Below are positions 55,636 through 64,000 of a DNA stretch of 64,000 nt, in pieces (the stretch's first letter is position 1; every line of letters begins with the position of its first letter). The notes below the pieces were generated by a model. The model had not been told where the DNA came from, made no database searches, and worked only from the letters and a program-made list of their open reading frames with translations. A program made the position numbers and the translations under genes. Origin of the DNA: Halomonas nitroreducens (GTDB lineage Bacteria; Pseudomonadota; Gammaproteobacteria; Pseudomonadales; Halomonadaceae); NCBI RefSeq assembly GCF_003966155.1, contig NZ_RXNS01000015.1, forward strand, positions 58,323-122,322, given 5' to 3'.

Positions 55636-57768
55636 TCAGTAGTTGAGCGACCAGTTCAGGGTGTAGGTGCGGCCGCGTCCCTGGTAGTCATAGAGGTATT
55701 CCGGCCCGTAGTAGGGGGAATAGAACATCGCCGCGCGCTGCCCCCAGACCGTGGAGTACTGCTCGTCGAGCAGGTTCTGCACGCCGAGGCTGAACCTACC
55801 GAACTCGGTCTGCTGGCCGAGGGTCAGGTCCACGGTGGTGAAGCCCACGATCTTGCGGTCCTCCTCGTCTTCCAGGTCGAAGGCGCGGCTGGCCTGCAGG
55901 CGCGCCGAGCGGTCGAGGTCGGACCAGCCGACGAAGGCGGTGGCGGAGGACAGCGAGGCGTAGCGGGCATCGCGCTTGTCCCAGTCGCCGTCGGCATTCT
56001 TCTGCTCGGAACGGATCAGGTGCAGGGTGCCCCCGGCCTCGAAGCCATGATCAAAGTAGCGGGTCACGGCGCCCTCGAGGCCATAGTCGCGCTTTTCCTC
56101 CTCGACCACGATGACGCTCAGGTCGTCGGCATTTTCCACCGCCTTGTCGGACCAGGCGTAGTAGACCGCCGCCTGGCTCATCCATTCCGCGCCGTTATAG
56201 CGCCAGCCGAGCTCGACCTGATCGGTCTCGATGGCGGAGAGCGGGTTCTCGTCCACGCTCACCTCGGCGCTCTTGCCGTAGTACTTGGCAGGGTCCGGCA
56301 ACTCGAAGCCCTGGCTGTACTGCAGCCAGCTCTGGTGACCGTTGCCGAAGTCATACAGCGCCCCGGCATTGGCCAGGGTGGCGTCGTAGTCGTTGGCGCC
56401 GCCGGGGACCCCGTTGAAGTCGTCGACCTCGACGTCGACGTGCTGGCGGCGCACCCCTGCGGAGAGCTGGAGCCCCTCGGTGACCTGCCATTCCCCCTGG
56501 GCGAAGGCGGCGAGGGTGTCAATCTCATAGCCGGGATAACGCGGCTCGATGCTGGACGCTTCCTGCACCAGGCCACCGCTGGCATCGGTGGTGGCGCGGT
56601 CGAAGATCATCTGGTTGGCATCGAAGGTTTCCCGGTCGTAGTCCACGCCGTAGGTCACCGACAGCGCATCGCTGGGGGCTGCGTCGAACAGCGCCTTGAG
56701 GCCTTGCACCTCGGTGTTCTGCTTGGAGGTCCGGAACTCGTAGAAGTCGGGGGCGCTCCAGCTGGGGGCCGGGTAGGGGAAGGCGTGGAAGCTGGCCTCC
56801 TCCTCGCGATGGAAGGCCTGCAGGTAGAAGTCCTGGCCCAGCAGGTCGGCATGATGGTACTGCAGGTTGGCCAGCGTGCGGTCCGTGGCCGGGTCGCGGT
56901 CGGAGTCGAGGCCGTCGCGGATCTCGGCGTCGTTCAGGTTGGGGCTCGAGGCATCCAGGTTCGGGAAGTAGACGCCGCGGTCGCCTTCGAAGCGCGAGCG
57001 ATAGAGCTGGGCGCCGAACGTGAGGGTCTGCTGCTCGGCCAGCTGGACGTCCAGGCTGCCCATGACATCGATGCTGCGGTTGTCCTGCAGGTCGGTCTGG
57101 GCGATATCGGGGAAGATCTCATCGCCACTGGCGTCGAAATGGCGGCCGTTGTCCTGGTAGGCCACGGCGATACGCCCCTTGATGAACTGATTGCCGCCGC
57201 CCATCGACTGGGCCAGGCGATAGTCCAGGTCGTCGCCATCATTGAAGCCGGTGGTCAGCCCGGCCTCGCTGGAGAGCTGGAGGCCGTCGCCTGCTTCGGG
57301 CCGTTTGGTGATGATGTTGATGAGGCCGCCGGTGGCCCCGCCGCCATAGAGGCTGGTGGCGCCGGAGAGCACCTCGACGCGCTCGATGTTGAAGGGGTCG
57401 ATGGCGTCGAACTGGCGGGAGATGCTGCGGGAGCTGTTCAGGGAAACGCCATCGATGAGCACCTGGACACTGCGGCCGCGCATGTTCTGCCCGTAGTTGG
57501 TGCGCCCCTGGGGCGCCAGGTCCAGGGCCGGGACCAGCTTGCCCAGGGCGGTCTTCAGGTCGGCGCCGGTACGGATCTGCTCGTGCAACTGCTCGCGGTC
57601 GATGACCCAGACCGCGCCGGGAATCTGGCTGATCTCGGTGGGGGCCCGGGAGCCGACCACCACCATGGTGTCTTGGACGTCCGGCTCCTGGGTTCCCTGG
57701 GCGAGTGCCGGGCCGGCCAGGGCGCCGGCCAGCACCGAGAGGCTGGCGGTGAGATGGCGTGAGTTCAT
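55636..57768 (-). CDS. iutA: TonB-dependent ferric aerobactin-type receptor (IutA-like)
   Basis: 710 residues from ATG 57768 with AAGGGA upstream. Signal peptide through ALA-QG (residue 24), TonB box near DTMVVVG. Strong resemblance to E. coli IutA: WVIDREQLHEQI, GRTNYGQNMRGR, VLIDGVSLNSSRS, FDAIDPFNIERVEVLSGA, SLYGGGATGGLINI, and the C-terminal STVWGQRAAMFYSPYYGPEYL with YDYQGRGRTYTLNW. IutA takes up ferric aerobactin, a citrate-hydroxamate; the window has no aerobactin synthetase pair, so it may import a foreign siderophore or the hydroxamate made by the downstream operon. No clear Fur box is seen directly upstream (best hand match about 8 of 19). Confidence 0.9.
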   Translation of the reverse strand: MNSRHLTASLSVLAGALAGPALAQGTQEPDVQDTMVVVGSRAPTEISQIPGAVWVIDREQLHEQIRTGADLKTALGKLVPALDLAPQGRTNYGQNMRGRSVQVLIDGVSLNSSRSISRQFDAIDPFNIERVEVLSGATSLYGGGATGGLINIITKRPEAGDGLQLSSEAGLTTGFNDGDDLDYRLAQSMGGGNQFIKGRIAVAYQDNGRHFDASGDEIFPDIAQTDLQDNRSIDVMGSLDVQLAEQQTLTFGAQLYRSRFEGDRGVYFPNLDASSPNLNDAEIRDGLDSDRDPATDRTLANLQYHHADLLGQDFYLQAFHREEEASFHAFPYPAPSWSAPDFYEFRTSKQNTEVQGLKALFDAAPSDALSVTYGVDYDRETFDANQMIFDRATTDASGGLVQEASSIEPRYPGYEIDTLAAFAQGEWQVTEGLQLSAGVRRQHVDVEVDDFNGVPGGANDYDATLANAGALYDFGNGHQSWLQYSQGFELPDPAKYYGKSAEVSVDENPLSAIETDQVELGWRYNGAEWMSQAAVYYAWSDKAVENADDLSVIVVEEEKRDYGLEGAVTRYFDHGFEAGGTLHLIRSEQKNADGDWDKRDARYASLSSATAFVGWSDLDRSARLQASRAFDLEDEEDRKIVGFTTVDLTLGQQTEFGRFSLGVQNLLDEQYSTVWGQRAAMFYSPYYGPEYLYDYQGRGRTYTLNWSLNY

Positions 57769-58043
57769 GAGTTCCCTTGATGAATATTGCGGTATTTGGT
57801 GTATTAGCGGTGTTCGATTGTAATGAAACATAATGCTAACAAGAAGTATTTTGATTTGCTGGTGCGGTGTCGCCGCCTACACAGTGAGCGTCAGCGGGCA
57901 CCGCGTTAATCCGGCCTGGTCCAGGCCCGTGGCGGCTGGCCGCCGCCTGACGCGGCGGGCGAGAGGGGAGCAAGGGCCGATGAGGGAGGGATGGCGGGGC
58001 GTGCTGGCCGCGAGTGGTCCACGACCAGGAACGCGGTGGGTCG

Positions 58044-58661
58044 TCAGCGGTCGACCAGGGTGGCCTCGAGGGTGACCGGCACCTCGTCGCCGATCTGCTC
58101 GTAGCCGAGCAGCGCCATCACGGTGCGCAGGGTCGGGTTGGCCATCAGCTCGCGGCCGTCCACCGCGATGCGCTCGGCGTTGGTCACCCGGATGCGATCC
58201 GTTCCTGCACGGGTGAAGCGCAGGGCCAGCGGCTCCTGGCGGCTGACGCCCTCGGCGTCGACGCGAAAGGTCAGCGTCTCGGTCAGCGATTCGCCCACTG
58301 CCAGGCCATCGAGTCGCGCCGGTGGCAGCCGGGTGACCAGGGTCGCCAGGGGCAGTTCGGTCATGCCGGCGAGCCAGGGCGGCAGGGGGCCCAGGCGTTC
58401 CAGCACATCGGTCTGGTTGAGTCGCAGCGGCAGGCGCAGGGTGCCATCGGCATCGATGCGACCCGAGAGCTCACGCACCTGGTGGCGATGGGGCACCGGC
58501 CCGGAGGGGGTAATCTCGATCACGGTGGCCTCGAGCCCTGAGCGTGACGGTTCCAGCTGCCAGGCCGCCTGGGTGGGCAGAGCCACCAGCCCGGCGAACG
58601 ATAGCGCCAGGCATGCCACACGCGGGGCGAGGCGGCGGAATTGTGCAGCTTGTGCGATCAC
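58044..58661 (-). CDS. Secreted YceI-like protein
   Basis: 205 residues from GTG 58661, with GGGAGA upstream. Signal peptide through LPTQA-AW (about residue 32). The mature part starts WQLEPSRSGLEATVIEI and has GRIDADGTLRLPLRLNQTDVLERLG and a final DEVPVTLEATLVDR, the strand order and end of YceI-like lipocalin-type proteins, though the usual RDxHL motif is not clear. Probably a periplasmic protein that binds an isoprenoid or amide. Divergent from the gene at 58731. Confidence 0.55.
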   Translation of the reverse strand: MIAQAAQFRRLAPRVACLALSFAGLVALPTQAAWQLEPSRSGLEATVIEITPSGPVPHRHQVRELSGRIDADGTLRLPLRLNQTDVLERLGPLPPWLAGMTELPLATLVTRLPPARLDGLAVGESLTETLTFRVDAEGVSRQEPLALRFTRAGTDRIRVTNAERIAVDGRELMANPTLRTVMALLGYEQIGDEVPVTLEATLVDR

Positions 58662-58730
58662 CGGAGGAATCTCCCAAGGGCCGTGTTAGCGTGATGGCCA
58701 TGAGAGTAATCGACGCCGGAGGCAATCGCG

Positions 58731-59768
58731 ATGCGTAACGCCAGGATCCTGCAACAGGGCATCATCCACTGTTTCCCCGCCGGCCTGCGCGACCCGCAGG
58801 GGGAGCTCGTCAACGCCGAGATCTCCGCCGCGCTGTATGACGGTGAGCGGCTGCTGCTGGCCAGTGACAAGCCGGTGCCCGGCGCGGAGCGCTCCGCAGT
58901 GTTCGCCCTGCCGCTCGGCGCCGACGGCCCCGACGATAGTCGCCTGGAATACCTGACCGCCGCCCGGCTGCAGCAGGCGGTGAAGTACGAGGACTTCGCG
59001 CTGACCACCGACGGCCGGCACGTGCTGGCGGTGACCGGTTTCGATCGCATCGACGACGAGAGCCATGCCCTGAACGACTACAATCACCTGCTGATCTGGC
59101 CGCTCGGCAAGCCCGGCGAGGTGCAGGTGGTGGACCCCGATCCCCGCGACGGCGTGGAGGGCTCGCTGGAGCTGCGCCGCAAGCTCGGTGCCGCCATCGG
59201 CTTCCCCTACTACAAGATCGAGGGGCTCGCGGCGGTGCCCGGCGACCACGGCGACGGCCTGCTGCTGTTCGGCGTGCGCGAGCAGGGCAACGCCCACGAC
59301 GACTTCGAGTACGTCTCCCGGGTAGTGGGCGCCCACTACCAGATCACCGAGGGCGGCAACATCGAGTTCCTCGATGCCCTCCGCGAGTACTTCCGGTTCG
59401 ATCCGGATACCCGGGAGGGCGTGCGCTTCGCCTGTGGGCTCTCGAGCCTCGAGTACGACCCCTATCATGCCCGGCTCTACCTGCTGACCAGCTTCGAGGT
59501 GGAGGAAGGCGACGAGGAGCACATCGGCGGCTACCTGTGGGAGATGAGCCTGGAGGACTTCCGCGCCGGCAAGGCCCCGGCGATGGTCACCACGCCGGAG
59601 GGGCTGCCGCTGGAGTTCGAGCACAAGGCCGAGGGCCTGGCCGTGCTCGACCGACAGCGACTGTTCGTGGCCTATGACAACGACCGCAACCTGGCCCTGG
59701 GGAGCGTGCACGAGCGTGACGAGCGCCACGCCTGCGAGGCGCCCTACACCATCCTGGGCATCGACTGA
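58731..59768 (+). CDS. Unrecognised cytoplasmic protein, beta-propeller-like
   Basis: 345 residues with GGAGG before the ATG and no signal peptide or membrane segment. I do not recognise it firmly. The repeated strand-rich, acidic segments (SAALYDGERLLLASDKP, YEDFALTTDGRHVLAVTGFDR, KIEGLAAVPGDHGDGLLLFGVRE, KAEGLAVLDRQRLFVAYDND) resemble the blades of phytase-like or DUF3616-like beta-propellers. No catalytic motif can be named. It ends 55 bases before the tRNA. Confidence 0.6.
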   Translation: MRNARILQQGIIHCFPAGLRDPQGELVNAEISAALYDGERLLLASDKPVPGAERSAVFALPLGADGPDDSRLEYLTAARLQQAVKYEDFALTTDGRHVLAVTGFDRIDDESHALNDYNHLLIWPLGKPGEVQVVDPDPRDGVEGSLELRRKLGAAIGFPYYKIEGLAAVPGDHGDGLLLFGVREQGNAHDDFEYVSRVVGAHYQITEGGNIEFLDALREYFRFDPDTREGVRFACGLSSLEYDPYHARLYLLTSFEVEEGDEEHIGGYLWEMSLEDFRAGKAPAMVTTPEGLPLEFEHKAEGLAVLDRQRLFVAYDNDRNLALGSVHERDERHACEAPYTILGID

Positions 59769-59823
59769 GGCCCGCGTCGCTGGCCTCGGCCAGCGGCTTT
59801 CGCTATCATACGCCCGCGCTTTC

Positions 59824-59900
<77 letters not shown>

Positions 59901-60034
59901 AAAATCAGTCACTTACGCTTGGTTTTCCCTTCCCTTCCGCTGTTTCTCGCTGTACCTGTCCACATTGTGTCCATCCAAGATTTCGCGTGACCACTCGGTG
60001 GTCAACGGCGACCTCGTCGCCAGGCTCTTTTGAC

Positions 60035-60049
60035 CTACACCAGGTGTAG
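60035..60049. repeat. 15-bp inverted repeat upstream of a small zinc-ribbon gene
   Basis: CTACACC-A-GGTGTAG is a perfect seven-base inverted repeat with one central base, 67 bases before the gene at 60116. Could be a repressor operator near the prophage end. No loop, so a hairpin is unlikely. Confidence 0.4.
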
Positions 60050-60115
60050 TCCCTGGCCTACAGCCTGCCTGAAACCTCCCGTCTAGCTTTATGTCGTCTC
60101 CAGGGAGGGCTGTCG

Positions 60116-60328
60116 ATGAATAACATTGATTTACTACCCGATCCCATCCATGAGGGGTGGATCATGCTTTGCCGCTGCGGATGCAAAGAGATTCGGCTAG
60201 AGGAAGGGAAGCCATGGAACGAGTTTGAAGTCGTTCAGTTGTCTGGCTTCCGCTACAGGGTCACATGCCACTCATGTGGTAGCACCGCGAATGTGGATCA
60301 GGGGCTGAAAGAGCAGGCAACGGCCTGA
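60116..60328 (+). CDS. Small zinc-ribbon-like protein, unknown function
   Basis: 70 residues with GGAGGG seven bases before the ATG. Two cysteine pairs, CRCGC (19-23) and CHSC (50-53), are spaced as in a small zinc ribbon. No membrane segment. Codon use is less GC-rich than in the chromosomal genes around, and it lies between the tRNA and the integrase, so it probably belongs to the prophage. I do not recognise the family. Confidence 0.55.
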   Translation: MNNIDLLPDPIHEGWIMLCRCGCKEIRLEEGKPWNEFEVVQLSGFRYRVTCHSCGSTANVDQGLKEQATA

Positions 60329-60376
60329 AACGGCTCATGCTGCGTCAGAGTGGGGGGCACTTGGGGTCATCGCCCC

Positions 60377-61369
60377 TCACAAGCCCGGAGCCGTGGGGCC
60401 GAACTTCACCGCTTCGCTGAGGTGATCCGGCGACAGGTGGGCATAGCGCATGGTCATCTGAATGGACTGGTGGCCCAGGATCTTCTGAAGCGTGAGCAGG
60501 TTGCCGCCGTTCATCATGAAGTGACTGGCGAAGGTGTGCCGCAGGACGTGGGTTCGCTGGCCCTTGGGTAGCTCGATGCCGCTGCGATCAAGGGCCCTGG
60601 TGAAGGCCAAATAGGCGTCCTGGGGGAACACTCGGCCTACCTCGGGGCCGTGGTCCTTGAGCCGCTGAAAGAGATCCTGGTCGATAGGGACCGTCCTGGT
60701 CCGGCCGTTCTTGGTGTTCACGAAAGTGATCCGGCCTTCACGGAGAAATTCGGCTCGCAGGGTTTGAGCTTCGCTCCACCTGGCGCCGGTGGTCAGGCAG
60801 ATCGAGGCGATCAACACGACGTGCTTGTTCCTGGACTGGCTCAGCTCCTGGAATAGTCGGCTGATTTGATCCTCCGACAGAAAAGACGGCTCTCGCTCAG
60901 GCAGACGCAAGGCCTGTAGCTTGGCGAAGGGGTTGTCATGTTGCCACTCGTTCATGCGGATGGCGAAGTTGAACACGGCCCGTAAGTAGCTGATGTCATG
61001 GTTGATGGTATTGGGCGAAAGGCCCTGGTCGAGACGCTTTTGCCGGAAGCGTGCCGCATCGGCAGGAGTGATGCTGATGGCCAGCGGGTTCCCCATCAGG
61101 TCAACGAGCTGACGCAGTTTCCCGAGGCGAGAACGGTTATCGCGCAAGGTGGCACCGTGCATGTCGTACCAAAGCTGGGCGAGGTCCCATAGCCGACGCT
61201 TGTCGCGTCTCGGTGGGCGGTAGTCTTCACCAGCCGCAGCCTTGGCGCGAGTGACGGCCTCAAAGCGCTTGGCTTCGCCCTGAGTCTTGAATGTCTTGCG
61301 GATACGACGCCCAAAGGTACCGTCGGGGCGAATGTCCACTTGCCAGCCGGTTTTGACCTTCCTGATCAT
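60377..61369 (-). CDS. Phage tyrosine integrase
   Basis: 330 residues from ATG 61369, overlapping the rep stop by four bases (ATGA). An N-terminal AP2-like arm-binding part (GWQVDIRPDGTFGRRIRKTF) and a SAM-like core domain (residues about 60-150) precede the catalytic domain with R197 (TTGARWSE), K220 (NTKNGRTR), H274 and R277 (HVLRHTF), H300 (LGHQS) and Y309 (MRYAHLSP): all six active-site residues are present. Pf-type inovirus integrases insert at tRNA 3' ends, matching the tRNA-Ile2 at 59824-59900. Confidence 0.93.
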   Translation of the reverse strand: MIRKVKTGWQVDIRPDGTFGRRIRKTFKTQGEAKRFEAVTRAKAAAGEDYRPPRRDKRRLWDLAQLWYDMHGATLRDNRSRLGKLRQLVDLMGNPLAISITPADAARFRQKRLDQGLSPNTINHDISYLRAVFNFAIRMNEWQHDNPFAKLQALRLPEREPSFLSEDQISRLFQELSQSRNKHVVLIASICLTTGARWSEAQTLRAEFLREGRITFVNTKNGRTRTVPIDQDLFQRLKDHGPEVGRVFPQDAYLAFTRALDRSGIELPKGQRTHVLRHTFASHFMMNGGNLLTLQKILGHQSIQMTMRYAHLSPDHLSEAVKFGPTAPGL

Positions 61370-62658
61370 GCCGCTTTCCCCAGCAATCGTCGCTCGATGA
61401 GCTTGTCCTCCACCAGCTGCCGGAAGGCGCCGGCCTGGATGCCGCGACGGCGGTAGTAGTGTTCCAGGTCCTCCCACATGCCGGAGCGCTTCAGGTAGTC
61501 AATCGCCTGGTAGGTGCCGAAGCCCTGGCGGGCATAGATCGAGATGAGGTTGCCGAAGGCCAGACACACGTTCTTCTCGTTTCCCAGGCCGGGGGCCTTA
61601 CGGGCCCGCTTGTACATGAAGCTTGGAGCGTGGGCGAAGAAGCGCGGGTCGTCCTGGAAGAGCTGCCAGGCGGGGTCGATCAGATCCCGCGAGGCGTCCA
61701 GGCGATAGCTCTGCATAGCGCTGCGCCAGATCCCGGTGAGGTGGGGGATCACATCGGTGAAGCGCTGGAAGCCGTGAGCGTTGTCCAGGACCTCGCCGGT
61801 GTCGACGTTGCAGGGAATGCCCCGGGCGAACTCGGCCAGCACCGACTGGTGAAAGCGCATCTCGATGCGCCACACGTCCTGGTCGGGATCGTAGGCCGGC
61901 GACAGATCGTCATTGGTGGCGTTGCCCCAGATCCCCTCCCAGAAGTGCAGCTTGTCGCGGTAGTGGGCTTCCTTGGTCTTGTTGTAGATGGCGCATTGCA
62001 GGGCCCCAGCGGTGCCGAACATCAGGGTTTCGCAGCGTCCGTAGGTGGTGGCGATGTTGCCGTGATCGAAGCTGAGCGAGTCGATGCCGTCGATGCGGGT
62101 GATCTTCTTGGAGCGGGTCACGAAGCGGTCCATGAAATCGCGGGGCGGCTCCCAGCCCTGGACGTCCAGGGCGAGATGAACGGCACAGCCGGCGTATTCC
62201 ATGTGATCGAGCAGGCAGGAGGCGATGAGATCCATGAAGCGTTGGCAGGCGGCGGGCTCGCGTTCCTGGATGTAGTGGGGCGATAGCTCGATCTTGAGGT
62301 GCGTGCCCACCTGGTCGGTCTTCACGTGCCGGGCCTGGAAGAACACGATCACGCCGAGGTCGTTGTTCTGCAGGCGGTAACGGAAGCCGGAGCCGGCGGC
62401 ACCGGCCCCCACGGCCCAGGTTTGCCCATAGAGGTCGATGGTCGCGCCGCGACCCTCCTGGTAGACGCTGATGATCTTGTCGAACTGCGGCAGGTGGGGG
62501 AGGCCCCGGTAGAGCTGCCTCACCGTATCCACTCCCGCGTTCAGCAGACGCACTCGCTCCAGGTGGGCCTGTCCCTTGTGGCTGATGAACAGCTTGCCCC
62601 GCGGGTCCTGTTCGCCTTGTGCCAGCGACTCGACTGAATACCGTTCCCAACGCTTCAT
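61366..62658 (-). CDS. Filamentous phage replication initiation protein (Pf1-type)
   Basis: 430 residues from ATG 62658, chosen because AGGTGA stands eight bases before it; ATG 62667 and GTG 62670 are alternatives. The motif CAIYNKTKEAHYRDKLHFWE and the C-terminal LKRSGMWEDLEHYYRRRG are typical of inoviral and plasmid rolling-circle initiators; the length fits the 430-residue protein of Pf phages. It nicks the double-stranded form to start rolling-circle synthesis. Coupled to the integrase gene, as in Pf prophages. Confidence 0.85.
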   Translation of the reverse strand: MKRWERYSVESLAQGEQDPRGKLFISHKGQAHLERVRLLNAGVDTVRQLYRGLPHLPQFDKIISVYQEGRGATIDLYGQTWAVGAGAAGSGFRYRLQNNDLGVIVFFQARHVKTDQVGTHLKIELSPHYIQEREPAACQRFMDLIASCLLDHMEYAGCAVHLALDVQGWEPPRDFMDRFVTRSKKITRIDGIDSLSFDHGNIATTYGRCETLMFGTAGALQCAIYNKTKEAHYRDKLHFWEGIWGNATNDDLSPAYDPDQDVWRIEMRFHQSVLAEFARGIPCNVDTGEVLDNAHGFQRFTDVIPHLTGIWRSAMQSYRLDASRDLIDPAWQLFQDDPRFFAHAPSFMYKRARKAPGLGNEKNVCLAFGNLISIYARQGFGTYQAIDYLKRSGMWEDLEHYYRRRGIQAGAFRQLVEDKLIERRLLGKAA

Positions 62659-62811
62659 TTTGAACATCACCTATAGGTCGTTATTGGCAGTTTTCCGCAC
62701 GTTCCGGCGGGAGTCTGCGAGACGTGTTACAGGGAGGGTCTCGCCGGGCCGCGCATGCGGCGCGGGGATGCGGTCGCAAGCGTCCTCTCCCGCGGCGCAC
62801 GCGCGGCCCGC
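62659..62811. other. GC-rich gap between traX and rep
   Basis: 153 bases with GCCGCGCATGCGGC, a perfect palindrome around 62753-62766, and no gene. Could hold regulatory structure or a replication origin, since inoviral origins lie near rep; nothing decisive is seen. Confidence 0.35.
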
Positions 62812-63489
62812 TCATATCAGCACCCTCAAGGCCAGAAGCCCCCACAGATGCGCCGGGTAGAACCAGCGGGTAAGCCAGCGGGGTAGGCGCATCGGCGGTA
62901 GGTGAGTGCTTACGAGGGCGAGGACCAGGAGCACCCCGACGAAGGCCGAGGCGGCGGACAGGCTCGGGCCATATTGCGCGACCGGCCAGACCAGGAGCGG
63001 AAGCAACCAGGTAAGCGGCTGGCGGATGGCCAGGGTGAAACTCAACACCAGCAGCAACGCCAGCGGGCCGTATTCGACCTGGAGCGTGGCGAGGCTGAGC
63101 GCGGCCCCCAGCATCAGGGCCAAGGGATCGCGGTGCCGGTGATAGGCCACGAGGTAGGCGGCGGCGGCCAGGGTGACGCAGATGTTGCCGAGCACTTCCC
63201 CGCGCAGGGCCATGAACGGCAGTTGCGCGAGCAGGGCGATCAACAGGATGCGGTCGGCGTAGCGCCTGGCATCGGCGGTGTGCAGCGCGTGCCAGGCGAT
63301 CATGAAGCAGAACATCGGCAGCGCCAGGCGGCCGACCGTGACGCGCAGCAGGGCGGGTATGTCACCACTCACTAGCCAGACGCTGGCGTGATCCACGGCC
63401 ATGGTGGTGATGGCCAGGCCTTGGACGACCGGCAGCCAGGTCGGGATGGCGCGAGCCGGGGATGCGTTGGTGATGATGGCGGTGGTCAT
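62812..63489 (-). CDS. TraX-family membrane acyltransferase
   Basis: 225 residues, about seven to nine hydrophobic helices. TraX pattern: LAITTMAVDHASVWL near residue 28, VGRLALPMFCFMIAWHA, RRYADRILLIALLAQLPF, and the C-terminal FYPAHLWGLLAL. F-plasmid TraX N-acetylates pilin. Here the start overlaps the zot stop by four bases (ATGA), so it is translated with the phage assembly ATPase. It may modify the coat protein or a host surface pilin; both are inference. Confidence 0.85.
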   Translation of the reverse strand: MTTAIITNASPARAIPTWLPVVQGLAITTMAVDHASVWLVSGDIPALLRVTVGRLALPMFCFMIAWHALHTADARRYADRILLIALLAQLPFMALRGEVLGNICVTLAAAAYLVAYHRHRDPLALMLGAALSLATLQVEYGPLALLLVLSFTLAIRQPLTWLLPLLVWPVAQYGPSLSAASAFVGVLLVLALVSTHLPPMRLPRWLTRWFYPAHLWGLLALRVLI

Positions 63490-64000
63490 AGCGTCAGCAC
63501 CTCCACATCCAGGGGCAGGCCCAGCTCCATGGCGTTGAAGCAGTCGGGCCGGGTGGTGCGGATGGGCTTGCCGTCCTGGTCGTAGAGGCGGCAGCTGTCC
63601 TGGAAGATCGAGCCGGCGTAGGCGGTGACGGTGTCCGCTGGTGCTGTAGTGCTGGGGGAGGAAGTGGGTACCTGGGGCTGCGTGGTGGAAGCCGTTTCCT
63701 TGGATTCACCGCCCAGGAACTCGGAGACCGAGTTGGTGGCGTAGACCACACAGGCCGCCGAGCCGAGGAAGACGAAGGGGGCGATGATCAGGATGCGCGG
63801 CAGGCGGCGCTTGCCGGTATGGATCGAGGCCGACTGGTATTCGGCAAACACGGCCTTGGGATGCTTCCAGATCGACACTTCACAGTCGGCGTCGCCCTTG
63901 TGGGTCATGGGGTTGGTGTGACAGATCCCCTCGAAGCGGTAGACCAGGGCGCCGCCCATCTTGCCCCGGCGCATCAGGTGCTCGTGGACCTCGACCAGGG
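63486..64000 (-). CDS. Zonular occludens toxin-like phage assembly protein (Zot/gpI), 3' part
   Basis: Minus-strand frame open from the window end to the stop at 63486, giving about 171 C-terminal residues. It has the Zot-type cytoplasmic end EVSIWKHPKAVFAEYQSASIHT, one membrane helix (RILIIAPFVFLGSAACVVYA) and a Ser/Thr/Pro-rich linker leading to a periplasmic domain with two cysteines. The N-terminal Walker ATPase lies outside the window. Zot/gpI drives filament extrusion through the inner membrane. Coupled to the TraX gene. Confidence 0.85.
   Translation of the reverse strand, partial: LVEVHEHLMRRGKMGGALVYRFEGICHTNPMTHKGDADCEVSIWKHPKAVFAEYQSASIHTGKRRLPRILIIAPFVFLGSAACVVYATNSVSEFLGGESKETASTTQPQVPTSSPSTTAPADTVTAYAGSIFQDSCRLYDQDGKPIRTTRPDCFNAMELGLPLDVEVLTL

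Larger units (their letters stand above)
59901..64000. mobile_element. Integrated filamentous phage (inovirus), integrase end
   Basis: Starts at the 3' end of tRNA-Ile2 and continues past the window end. In order along the minus strand it has zot (partial), a TraX-family gene, a Pf1-type replication initiator and a tyrosine integrase, the last two in the order found in Pf prophages. The coat-protein and ssDNA-binding genes and the right attachment repeat should lie beyond 64000. The left boundary is inferred from the tRNA; no direct repeat is visible inside the window. Confidence 0.8.

Noticed and set aside
48763..57768. Aerobactin biosynthesis, suggested by the IutA-like receptor
   Set aside because: Only one NIS synthetase is present, it is fused to an acyltransferase, and a diamine-producing decarboxylase is in the operon; aerobactin needs IucA and IucC and uses lysine directly.
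57790..57845. Fur box upstream of the IutA-like receptor
   Set aside because: AT-rich sequence with TAATGAAACATAATG looks suggestive, but the best 19-bp alignment by hand reaches only about 8 matches.

Overview
The window is high-GC DNA, almost fully coding, with Shine-Dalgarno-preceded genes in long co-directional runs. Two complete glycine-betaine/proline ABC transporters, a Pseudomonas-like tRNA-Ile2(CAU) and the protein families present point to a halophilic or halotolerant gammaproteobacterium, most likely Halomonadaceae (Halomonas sensu lato). This is inference from content; there is no rRNA or marker gene to prove it.

Layout. (1) 1-371: 5' part of a universal stress protein gene. (2) 836-10524, plus strand: a catabolic cluster for an amine or N-acyl amine: CzcO-type flavin monooxygenase, Rid-family protein, DUF1028 protein, ArgE-type deacylase, LysR regulator, PuuC-like aldehyde dehydrogenase, APC permease and class III omega-aminotransferase. 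The two transcription units inside it are preceded by the same roughly 55-bp AT-rich element. (3) 10659-21876: two betaine/proline ABC systems (ATPase-permease plus separately placed binding protein on the minus strand; ProV-ProW-ProX on the plus strand) flanking an AEC carrier and an AaeXAB-like efflux operon. (4) 21956-26790: a PRC-barrel envelope protein and a SitABCD/MntABC-like metal transporter whose two permeases carry C-terminal winged-helix-like tails.

(5) 26881-57768: a roughly 31-kb iron island. It holds two ferric-siderophore ABC importers (FecBCDE-like with a DHA2 exporter and a sucrase/ferredoxin-like reductase; FhuBCD), four TonB-dependent receptors, a Fur-linked exporter-type ABC half-transporter, an AraC regulator, a FhuF reductase, a FecI-like sigma factor, and a biosynthetic operon for a hydroxamate siderophore (PLP decarboxylase, N-hydroxylase, MFS exporter, and an acyltransferase-NIS synthetase fusion like BibC of bisucaberin synthesis). 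Fur-box-like sites precede most units; the best (16/19) lie before the first receptor and before the sigma gene. The logic is: make and export a cadaverine- or putrescine-type hydroxamate, take it and foreign siderophores up through several receptors and two importers, and release iron with FhuF or the sucrase/ferredoxin-like protein. No tonB, exbB, exbD or fecR is present.

(6) 58044-59768: a YceI-like secreted protein and an unrecognised beta-propeller-like protein. (7) 59824-64000: tRNA-Ile2 followed by the integrase end of a filamentous-phage (inovirus) prophage: integrase, Pf1-type replication initiator, a TraX-family acyltransferase and the C-terminal part of Zot, cut by the window end. 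TraX sits, translationally coupled, between zot and rep and is the most unusual gene arrangement in the element.
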